NCBI GenBank assembly: GCA_948099385.1
Contig: CANUEZ040000199.1
Location: forward strand, 1,436,001 to 1,500,000
From: Fasciola hepatica
Taxonomy: Eukaryota > Platyhelminthes > Trematoda > Plagiorchiida > Fasciolidae
Direction of reading: 5' to 3'
DNA: 64,000 nucleotides
The position numbers and the translations under genes are program-made. The notes below the pieces were generated by a model. It was not told the DNA's origin. It worked only from the letters and a program-made list of their open reading frames with translations, and searched no databases. Shown here one piece after another: positions 55,768 to 64,000 of the stretch (position 1 is its first letter; every line of letters begins with the position of its first letter).

Positions 55768-56064
55768 GGTAAGTAGCGTACTGACTTTGCATTCGTTCCT
55801 GGCAATCATCTTCATTGCCACTACATGCATAAACATTGTTTCATCACTCCAAACCAAGCTGTTCTTGGTTCGACCGCCAGTAGGACGCACTCTTACGAGT
55901 CCTCCCTCATCGTTTCTCGCACTACACTCTTTGTTCTGCAGGATCGCATAAACATCTCCGTGGCTTCACTTTGGTTTTCGGACAACTAGCGAAGCATCGT
56001 TCGATTCGTGACTTTAGTTATGTACTGCGTCTGTACGCCATCCGTCTTGTTAGCTCTATGCGCA
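55764..56064 (+). repeat. 5' LTR of Gypsy-B
   Basis: It matches 62,368-62,655 from TTTGCATTC onward with few differences; the first 20-25 bp differ by indels. The GTAAGT near its start resembles a splice donor, but the LTR alignment explains it better. Confidence 0.85.
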
Positions 56065-56068
56065 ATAT

Positions 56069-56084
56069 TGGTAGGCGCGACGTG
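56069..56084 (+). other. Primer-binding site, degenerate tRNA-Trp type
   Basis: TGGTAGGCGCGACGTG agrees with TGGTGACCCCGACGTG at 12 of 16 positions, including the whole 3' half GCGACGTG bar one base, and lies directly after the LTR. Confidence 0.6.
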
Positions 56085-56277
56085 ATTTTGGCACGCATGT
56101 GCTGTTTTGGAATTTTTTGCATGATTTTTCATCACTGACGTGAGTTCGTTCCATCATTCTATTTTAATTTGTTTCTCGACCGTTATCTGATTAACGTATA
56201 CCAGAACCTTATTTTAAAAAACTTCGTGTCGACTTAAGCTCAGTTCATTGTTGAAAATGGCTAATTTGCAGTTCAGT

Positions 56278-57880
56278 TCAGTTCAGTTTTTTTTTCCAAC
56301 CATTAACCTTGCACTGCCGTGCTCTGGTTTCGGTTGCTACCTCCCAAAATCGTCTAGTAAAGAGCGAAAAGAATAGAAGCATAGCGATAAACATCCAAAA
56401 AGACGAAGTACCAAGGGGAAACCTAGACGACAAGGAAAGAATCCGAATGCAACCACGCCACTGACCGCGACACCTAGCCATATCACCTAATGTCTCCAAC
56501 CATTTGGTAGGTGGGTCGCGTGGATTCCAACCCGGAAGTCTCACATGTCCTACTCGGCCAGGTCCACTGGCCTCCCAAACACCACCTGCCTCAAAGAATA
56601 GCGTACACTGAGGAAGCTTATCGGTGGGCATGCCTAACACACGTCCCAACCACCTTAACCTGTTTAGATTCAGCACGTTCCAGAGACTGACCTTTGATCC
56701 CCAACACCTTAAGCCGAACCCCGCATTGCTGATACGGTGTTCCCACAATACTCGGGCAATGCTACGAACAGATCGGTGCCCGAACACCGACAGTTTTTGC
56801 CTACCTTCTACCCCCAATGGCTGTTTTGGAACCGCATAGAAGAACGGACCTAACCAACGCATTGTACACTCTACCCTTAACAGACTATCGGATGTCACGC
56901 CAACACCACAGATCACGGAGGTTGGCAAAAGCCAAACGCGCCTTCTCTACACGCGATGACACTTCATCCGTTATCCATCCACCTGGTGAAATGTAACTGC
57001 TTAGGTAAAAAAATTTATCCACTTCAGCTAAAGCTTCCCCGACCAACACAAGGTTTGGTGTTGAGCCGACCCAGTCCTGCAACAGCACTTTACACTTTGA
57101 AGGCGCAAAACGCATCCCAAACATTCCCACACTGTTGTTAAGACTATTTAAAAGAGCTTGCAACCTACGTGAATCTTTAATCATAGGAACAACATCGTCC
57201 GCCTATTCCAAGTCAGACAGTTTACTGTGCGGTCGACTGAGTCAAACGCTGCTTTCAGATCAAGAAAGACATTGTAAGCCTACGAAAGATGCGTCTGTGC
57301 TCCAAGATTTGCGGAGGAGTAAACATGTGGTCGATACTACTCGGACCGGGTCTGAACTGGCTTGATTCACGCGTACACATTTCGCAGGCACTGGATAATC
57401 GGTGGAGAATAAGATCGGTGAGCAGTTTAGACGCGATACTCACCATGCTAATTCCTCCGTGGTTTTCACAAGAGGACCTGTTACCTTCATTGTAAATCGG
57501 CACAATCACCGATTCACACCATTCCCTGGGAATCTGCTCACTATCCCAAACAATGCGGAGGAGTTTTGTTAACTCCGAAACCAAAGCTTCGCCTCCATCC
57601 TTGAAAAAAGATGGGGACAACCCATCCGGTCCAGCGGCTTTGTACCTTTTCAAGTAACCGATCTCCCGTATAATCTCCATCTCTGATGGGGGACTGATAT
57701 CCACCTGCATGGCTTCGCTGGTGGGTATATTTGGAAGGTCCACCGTTGAAGTGGGCCAACTGAACTGTTCCTTGAAGTGTTCCACTCAGCGCTTCAGACA
57801 ACGTCCCTGAGAGTGAATGAATACAGGAAAGATACTGGTTTCTGGACGAATCATACTTCGCGGGTGCCCACACCGCAGAA
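56278..57880 (-). pseudogene. RTE-like LINE inserted in Gypsy-B, RT deleted
   Basis: The minus strand reads RNQYLSCIHSLSGTLSEAL, then EHFKEQFSWPTS, KAAGPDGLSPSFFKDGGEAL, EWCESVIVPIYNEGN and GGISMVSIASKLLTDLILHR. The frames then skip from an AFDSVDR-like block to MIKDSRRLQALLNSLN, losing the YADD region. MRFAPSKCKVLLQDW, RLRWLGRVLGMPTDKLP and PTKWLETLGDMARCRGQW follow. The 3' end carries an A-run then repeated AACTG units (56,267-56,294 complement). Same family as 38.3-39.4 kb. Confidence 0.8.
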
Positions 57881-57944
57881 GGGGTTTTTTGGAAACCCTA
57901 ACCGGAGCCTTTGACTCAAAAGTCAGGAGACAACGTTATTAAAT

Positions 57945-58720
57945 GCGAAAGATGTAAACAGTTCGGCATATCCTTAATACACATGAGGATTCCCGAGTTC
58001 TCACCCGCGGATAGTTTTGGCTGGTTCAAGTAGAAGCATAATTTCGAATGGCCCGCATAACTAGCCAATCTACCAAGTTTACATATCTGGTGGGGCACTT
58101 GCCGCTAGCTCTGGCTCCAATAGTCAGGGATATTGTATGCAACCCAATTGAAGAGAGCCCGTACGATAGACTGCGGGAGGCCATACTGGGATGACTTGGT
58201 ATGTCATTAGAACATCAACTAGAAAACTGGTGTCCGGCATCAAACTCGGTGACTATGGCACTCAAATACCGACGCAACTTCTCCGTTTTAGGCGGAGGGT
58301 CTCTACCATCAAATTGGATGATACAAAATTACGCGTGTTTTGGATGCAAGCGCTTTCCAATAACATTCAAGCTATCTTAGCTGTTTTCGCGAATAAATCA
58401 ACGTTGGATGAATTAGTGGAAGCCGTTGATCAAGTACAAGCACATGCCTTGCCCTCTGCGTAGCACAATAGCTAAGGTCCCTGAAGTAGACCACGTCAAA
58501 ACCATGGGGCGTTTAGCTAAGCAGATGGAGTTACTGTCCTCCCAAGTTAATGCGCTAAACGCATTGCGATCAAATTACGTATCTCGCAGAGCAAGCAGCC
58601 CCAACCCTTCACGGGAGCGTAGTCCTATAACCCCGGCGTATGTTAGTACCACCGCAACCACGGTCATAAAGCAAAAAAATGCACCAAGCCTTGCACGTAT
58701 CATTCTGAGTGCCAGGGAAA
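57945..58720 (+). pseudogene. Gag of Gypsy-B with CHCC motif
   Basis: Plus-strand readings give HMRIPEFSPADSFGWFK, WWGTCR-like and EESPYDRLREAILG-like blocks typical of the CsRn1 capsid. The nucleocapsid signature follows at 58,641-58,710: C, a TAG stop where Trp is usual, Y-H-R-N-H-G-H-K-A-K-K-C-T-K-P-C-T-Y. This CHCC spacing is characteristic of CsRn1-type Gag and differs from the common CCHC knuckle. Several frameshifts are present. Confidence 0.75.
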
Positions 58721-58814
58721 CGCGTAAACCGACCGGTGAAGGCGACAACCGTGTCAGGCCTTTCCGCTCACAGTCGCCTATTTCTTACAAAGGACAAAAT
58801 ATCCGGAACATCCT

Positions 58815-59880
58815 TCTTAGTAGACACCGGTGCACAGGTAAGCACTACTTAACCTTGTTCCACAGACCGACTTGGTGAGTCAAACATCGAGTTGGTCGCA
58901 GCCAATAAGACGCCCATAAAGACTTACGATAAGCGTTCACTCACACGAACCTCGGTTTACGTCGTAATCTACAATAGGTATTTGTTATTGTTGACGTTCC
59001 TCATTAAATGATTGGCATCAACTTTCTTCGACATTTCAGTTTCATGGTTGATCCGTCCGGTTTCCGTTTTGTGGATAAGACTACCAACGTATCAACTAGC
59101 GGCACACCGTCAATGTAACCACCACTCTCCTCAGTTTGCATCACTCCTATCGCTACAGACTGTTACCAGAAGCTCCTGCACCAGTTTCGTGGACTATTCC
59201 TACTAACATGCTACCACAGGTGTCGACAGACGTACTACACCGTATAGTCACAGTTGGTCTATCGATTCATTGCCGCGCCAGGCGCTTAGCACCTGACAAA
59301 CTAAAAATTCAAAGCCCAGTTTCAGCACATGCTGGATCTTGGTATTTTCAGGTCATCTTCGGACCTATGGACATAACCACTACATATGGTACCAAAAAAG
59401 TCTGTTGACGATTGGCAACCTTGTGGCGACTATCGGGCACTAGACAACAGCACCACGCCCGGTCACTACCCAATTCCACATACCAAAGACCTCACAACAA
59501 GTGGTTGCTAGCTTTTCAGTCGCATAGACCTGGTTCTCGCATACAATCAAATTTACGTTAGTCCTGGTGACATACCAAATACAGACGTAATCACACCGTT
59601 TGTTCTGTGTGGGTTTCTTTGAATGCCAATCGGCCTTCGTAATGCTACACAAACATTCCGGTGATTAATAGACCAGGTCCGCCAGAGTTTAGAAGTGTAC
59701 ATCTACTCAAATGACATCTTAGTCGCTAGCGCAACCTCTGACGACCACGCTGTGCATTATTAAACACGTTTTTAACGTTTATCTCAAAATAAGGCAACTA
59801 TCAACGCTGCGAAGTGTTCATTTGATCAAGAAAGTATTACTTTCCTTGGTCGCGAGATATCAGCCACAGGCGTTTCATCC
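58815..59880 (+). pseudogene. Protease and reverse transcriptase of Gypsy-B
   Basis: Protease active site VDTGAQVS is at 58,820-58,843. RT blocks include [33 protein letters not shown] and FVLCGFL-MPIGLRNATQTF, and a degraded catalytic box VYIYSNDILVAS, where the first of the two Asp residues is Asn. Thumb residues FLGREISATGV lie at about 59,850. Stops occur throughout. Confidence 0.8.
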
Positions 59881-60520
59881 ATGAAAGATAAGGTGCAGAC
59901 GATTCTCAAATATCCTGAACCCTCATCCTCCAAAACAATCCGACGATTCGATGGTTTAGTCAACTTCTACCGTGTGTGTGCCCAGTTGATGCAACCTCTC
60001 ACAGATCTACTACGCGGTAAAACCAAAAAATTCGAATTTCCTGAGAATGCCCGTTTTGCTTTTATTGAACTGAAACAGGCTATCTCCAACACGACCACCG
60101 CTGCACATCACCCACCAAAAGCCCCCATGGCACTATCAACCAACGTCTTTGAGTTGAATGTTGGTGCTATTCTACAGCAGCAAGTACAGGGCGCGTGGAA
60201 CCTATAGCGTTCTTCTCCAAGCGTCTGCAGCCGGCCGAATCCAGGTATAATACATTCGGAAAGGAAATTCTCGCAATTTGCTTGGCTATCCGTCATTTCC
60301 GGCACATGCTGGTTGGCAGACAATCTACCGTCCTCACGGACGACTAGCTAATCATCTTTGCTGCACGGTCGACTACAAACCGGTACTCGCCCAGGGAATC
60401 CCGTCACCTAGATTATATCACCCAGTTCACAGATGAACATACGACACATTTCAGGTGAGCTTAATCCCATGGCAGATGCACTTTCTCGCATCTATCTCAT
60501 TACACCAACCAGTGGTACTG
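59881..60520 (+). pseudogene. RT connection and RNase H of Gypsy-B
   Basis: The frame 59,881-60,207 reads KVQTILKYPEPSSSKTIRRF and LTDLLRGKTKKFEF. The RNase H start is ALSTNVFELNVGAILQQ, with the usual first Asp changed (NVFELNVG for a D-S-VGAVL pattern). The tail NIRHISGELNPMADALSRI is well conserved. Confidence 0.78.
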
Positions 60521-60559
60521 ATTCGGTAGCCGTTGCCTCGGCGCAAGTACATGAGCCAG

Positions 60560-61822
60560 AAGTCAAGCAGCTGTCTCCAACTCGAACCAGTGCCCCTCGC
60601 TTCATCGGAGGGTGTGTTCTGGTGCGACGTATCGCAAAATACTCCCCGTCCTTTGGTATCATTCACTTTCAGGACACTGCACGGATGCACGGATTGTCAC
60701 CCCCGCATACGAGCCTTTGTCAAACTCGTGACTGGGCGTTTCGTGTGGCCAAAAATGAGTAGGGATATAAGTGAATGGGCACGTAGTTGTCTAGAATGTC
60801 AGCGATCCAAAGTGCACAGGCAAACGAAAAGTCCTCTCGGCACGTTCACTACACCAGATGCATGGTTTTATCATGTGCATGTCCATCTAGTAGGCTTTCT
60901 GCCTCCATCTAGGGGATTTACTTGTTAACATGCATCGACCGTTTTCCGGGGCGGGCTGAGGCGATAACTCTAAGCGACTGCTTATCCGAAACAACAGTAA
61001 GTACTTTCCTAGAGCGATGGGTAGTCCCGTTCGGATCCCTTGCTATCGTGACCACCAATCGAGGAACCCATTTCCAAGGTTCACTTGCTTCCGTGATGAA
61101 TGTATTGAGACGCAAACAAGTGAGAACTACGGCGTACTATCCAGCTGCTAATGGTTTGATTGAGCGTTTTCATAGACAACTCAAAGCAGCTTTAGGAGCT
61201 CATGCGAACGCGGCATAGCACGAAACTCCTCCTTTCGCAGTTCGGTGAAAACAGACCTGCATTCAACGCCGAACGAGTTATTGTTCGGGTGTCCGCTTCA
61301 GTTGCCGGGGACACTGGTTGCACCACAACCTTAGCAGCCTTCTAACTCGTTCGACTACACCCAACGCCTAACTCAGTATATGCGTGATCTGCACGCAGTA
61401 TCGACTAGGGAACAGAGCATACCAGTGTACATGCCTAAGGAGCTGTCACGCGCGTACGGACAGTTCACGACACTTGCTTCAGCCTCCTTATTCAGGCCCG
61501 CGTTGAGTTCTTCAGCGGAAAGTGTTATGCCATCGAACGTGAGGGAAAACGGGAAATGGTTTTCACAGATAGATTAAAACCAGCTTTCGTGGAAGCAGAG
61601 ACGCCATTGGATTCAGCCCAACCATGTCCAGCGCCTACTATCGAACCGGCACCCGGGTCGACAGCACCAGAAAGCACGGATCCGACAAGCCACGAAACCC
61701 CGGTACAACGCGACCGTTGCGGTCGGGCCGTGCGAAGACCCGTACGTTTTGTAGAGTTTCTGTTGTACTTAGTCGTCAGTAAGATTTCCTTGTTTTTTTT
61801 ATCTTTAACGAACAAAAAATAA
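60560..61822 (+). pseudogene. Integrase and C-terminal tail of Gypsy-B
   Basis: The HHCC-type region is partly kept (CLECQRSKVHRQTKSPLGTF). The core has HVHVHLVGFLPPSRGF, where the first catalytic Asp is His, and IVTTNRGTHFQG, where the second is Asn. NGLIERFHRQLKAAL keeps the catalytic Glu. The tail frame 61,556-61,822 reads VFTDRLKPAFVEAETP and RPVRFVEFLLYLVV, typical of the CsRn1 C-terminus. Two of three catalytic residues are lost, so the enzyme is dead. Confidence 0.8.
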
Positions 61823-62367
61823 CCATTTCTACATATTCTTTTAGCTGCGTGTGCACATCGAGCCGCTTAGGACGCTCATTCATGCATTTATCTTCGTTTA
61901 TCTTTCTCGCTCCCTGAGTTTCTTTTAAAAATAATGATTCCTTTGTCAACAACCCACCTGTCTACGACAAGGATGGGTGTGTGAGGAGGCCACTTATTCC
62001 ACCAACTGTTCGCATGTGAAGGTTTTGACGCGCCTGGCCTTTTTTATGTTAACCTCGACCAGTTTTTTACTGGCAGGCAACCAGCTACGACGGCTCTGCA
62101 CACCCGACCCGAGCAAGATCATACTCATCTACCATAAATATCAGGGCAATTATCGGGCCATGAAGCAATCCCGCAGACGAACAAATGTACCATTTCGAAT
62201 CTGTTACCTCTATCTCCAACACACGAGACTACCGGTTGTCCCCATCCTGTTTGTTACCGTCGTTCTTGCCTTTTTTCCTCACCCGTGACACTTTCTCCAG
62301 GAGAAACGAGCACTGTAACAACTTAGCATTTCGAAGACACCTCCCCCGGGTCTTTTAGGAGGGAGGT

Positions 62368-62655
62368 TGTGTAGTTACATTGCATTCATTTCTGGCAATC
62401 ATTTTCATTGCCACTACATGCATAAACATTGTTTCATCACTCCAAACCAAGCTGTTCTTGGTTCGACCGCCAGTAGGACGCACTCTTACGAGTCCTCCCT
62501 CATCGTTTCTCGCACTACACTCTTTGTTCTGCAGGATCGCATAAACATCTCCGTGGCTTCACTTTGGTTTTCGGACAACTAGCGAAGCATCGTTCGATTC
62601 GTGACTTTAGTTATGTACTGCGTCTGTACGCCATTCGTCTTGTTAGCTCTATGCA
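62368..62655 (+). repeat. 3' LTR of Gypsy-B
   Basis: It begins TGTGTAGTTAC right after a polypurine tract (GGAGGGAGGT, 62,358-62,367) and ends near TATGCA. Confidence 0.85.
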
Positions 62656-62659
62656 CGAT

Positions 62660-63080
62660 AGTAACAAAAAGCCTTTAGAAGGATCGCGAAAATTGGTGGA
62701 TCTATGTAGCCGAAGAAATGGAATTAGTAGCTACTTCATGTAACGGTCACACTGTTCAAGCTTATTCGCGTCGCCGATGGACGGCGAACATCACTGCTGA
62801 ACAGCGTTGAACAGTAGGGTAAGCCCCACTCACCACTGCCTTTGTTATCACGTCGAAAAAAATACTAAGAGTAAATATACCACATGCACTAGGAGTGGGC
62901 CTATGGGGTGGAAGAAACAACGTCCTAGTGACCAATACAGGGAATAAACAGTATAGCTGTACAAACACATACTGATCAATCATTCTGATTTGACTAAGTG
63001 ACAATACGATCATCACTATCCATTGTTCGTTGCTATATTCCTGTCTCTAGCCAACTGGTCGACGGATTTTTTGTACCTCA
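62660..63080. pseudogene. Two juxtaposed RTE-like LINE scraps
   Basis: 62,685-62,790 (plus) copies the AEEME-ASGN linker region around 51,505-51,600. From about 62,790 to 63,080 the sequence is the reverse complement of the LINE 3' end near 53,300-53,530. The two scraps meet head to tail in opposite orientation. Confidence 0.55.
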
Positions 63081-63425
63081 ACCACTCCGAACAGCCATAA
63101 ATTTCATATCTATCATACCGACATGCAACTAGGGTGCAGCACATGCGCATTTTTGGAGCTGGTGGGCAACCGACCCCTAGTTTCACAAGGGGTTACTTAG
63201 TGGTAAAAACACAGATTCTCAGATGACCCGTAAGACATTTGTGCTGCTTGTTCGGTTGCACAATGATCTATCCAGTTCATCGGCAACACTGAAAAAGGCC
63301 GTACTCCTGAACTATTTGCGCACAGGCCTTGGACAAATGAACTAGTCCGAAACGTAGAATAAATGTAACAGTCCGGTACGGCATACCGGGTATAGTCAGT
63401 TCCACTTCTCATCCACAGGATATCA
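63081..63425. other. No recognisable feature
   Basis: Part of a 151-codon minus-strand frame (63,652-63,197) that is probably the shadow of the LINE on the other strand. Confidence 0.3.
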
Positions 63426-63429
63426 CTAT

Positions 63430-63965
63430 CAGTTCCATTTAGGCGGGGAATTTCAGACAAAATACTCAGCAACACCCGCATTATAGTTGAGGTAAAAACT
63501 GCCGTAAGCGACCGTGATATCTTTGTGACACTTCTCTTAGGTAGTGCTATCTGGTCTTGTCCGGGACCATGAGATCCTAGAAAGAGTTCAGAGGGCCTCC
63601 ACCGAAGTAGTATGGGGTCTGCCCTATCCACCTTATCCCGTCCGCCTCTCACTCCTCAATCTTTATCCCGATGACTTAAGACGCGTAAAAGGTGATCTGA
63701 TTTTTGATGTTTCACCTTTTTGAAACAGGTCAAAGCGATTACTCCTTCTCCGTCTGTCCAGCCTCTTCTCTCCGTGATCACAATAGAAGGGTTTTTCAAC
63801 AGAAACCACGCACTTCACTACGAACTAACTTTTTAAGCTATAGGGTTATTACTCTAAAACGCACTTTTGGAAGATATTGTTCTCCCGCAGAACGAAACTA
63901 TTTTCAAAAAAGTTGGACCTATATCTGGGTCTCTCCAAGTTAAACAGATGTATATTATTACATTT
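63430..63965 (+). pseudogene. CR1-like LINE C-terminal fragment at window edge
   Basis: The plus strand reads RDHEILERVQRASTEVVWGL, YPVRLSLLNLYPDDLRRVKG and DLIFDVSPF, then a frameshifted RDHNRRVFQQKPRTSLRTNF block. This is the L-RVQRRATK-V-GL and L-SLEYRRLRGDLI signature also seen at 37.4 kb. Confidence 0.65.
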
Positions 63966-64000
63966 CCATTCCGCTGTACGTTCATGAATGTCGGACCCCA

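Larger units (their letters stand above)
55764..62655 (+). mobile_element. Decayed CsRn1-type Gypsy retrotransposon (Gypsy-B)
   Basis: LTRs of about 290 bp (55,764-56,064 and 62,368-62,655) are almost identical over most of their length. A primer-binding site of tRNA-Trp type follows the 5' LTR, and GGAGGGAGGT precedes the 3' LTR. Between them lie gag with the CHCC motif, protease, RT, RNase H and integrase, all with stops. A minus-strand LINE sits in the 5' untranslated part. No target duplication is evident, perhaps because the 5' flank has been rearranged at the inverted-repeat edge. Confidence 0.85.

Noticed and set aside
55740..55780. Splice donor AAGGTAAGT after an open frame ending MEMKSVK
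   Set aside because: The GTAAGT lies at the start of the Gypsy-B 5' LTR, and the 3' LTR aligns through it. The open frame is also mirrored in the left arm without a donor.
63197..63652. A 151-codon minus-strand gene
   Set aside because: The opposite strand reads clear CR1-like LINE C-terminal blocks over its 5' half, so this frame is most likely a shadow.

Overview
The window looks like gene-poor, transposon-dominated eukaryotic DNA from a flatworm genome, most likely a parasitic (neodermatan) one. A digenean fluke fits best, and a cestode is not excluded. The reasons are the element families present: Gypsy LTR elements with the unusual CHCC gag motif and tRNA-Trp-type primer site of the CsRn1 group, RTE-like and CR1-like LINEs, Penelope-like elements (PLEs) with a GIY-YIG domain, and small repeats carrying type I hammerhead ribozymes of the schistosome Sm-alpha type. 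Long (TA)n arrays are also present. No bacterial-style operons, rRNA or CRISPR were seen. Almost every readable frame is a decayed piece of a mobile element, and most have stops or frameshifts.

Layout. 0.2-4.7 kb: a broken minus-strand Gypsy element with both LTRs. 5.5-5.8 kb: a foldback repeat. 6.7-7.7 kb: a CR1-like LINE fragment. 8.6-13.4 kb: sparse sequence with a tRNA-derived SINE and a small PLE derivative. 13.5-15.8 kb: a decayed PLE. 16.9-17.3 kb: an RTE-like fragment. 18.7-25.1 kb: members of an unnamed repeat family (here R1), a possible host exon at 19.4 kb, and a CR1-like LINE split by an 826-bp element that is a near-perfect palindrome of PLE 3' ends. 26-31 kb: mostly unrecognised sequence with (TA)n arrays and an intact hammerhead ribozyme. 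31.8-36.8 kb: two PLEs, an RTE 5' end, and a hammerhead-carrying SINE-like insert with a 14-bp target duplication. 37-39.4 kb: LINE fragments.

The right third is structurally the most interesting. A ~2-kb segment (39.4-41.4 kb) recurs in direct orientation at 48.0-50.0 kb. Each copy carries a bHLH-coding frame lying between direct repeats of RTE LINE sequence; the frame is intact in the second copy and frameshifted in the first. Between the copies lie a short non-autonomous LTR element (42.2-43.8 kb, perfect 4-bp target duplication) and a 580-bp open exon-like frame (45.1-45.7 kb) that may be genuine host coding sequence. From 50,025 to 55,767 a 1,370-bp inverted repeat flanks a 3.0-kb spacer holding an almost complete RTE-like LINE. 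From 55.76 to 62.66 kb lies a decayed CsRn1-type Gypsy element with an RTE-like LINE inside it. The end of the window holds LINE fragments.

The elements relate to each other mainly by nesting and by shared mobilisation. PLE and LINE enzymes probably mobilised the hammerhead-bearing and SINE-like sequences. The only plausible non-transposon coding sequences are the bHLH frame and the exon-like frames at 45.1 and 19.4 kb.
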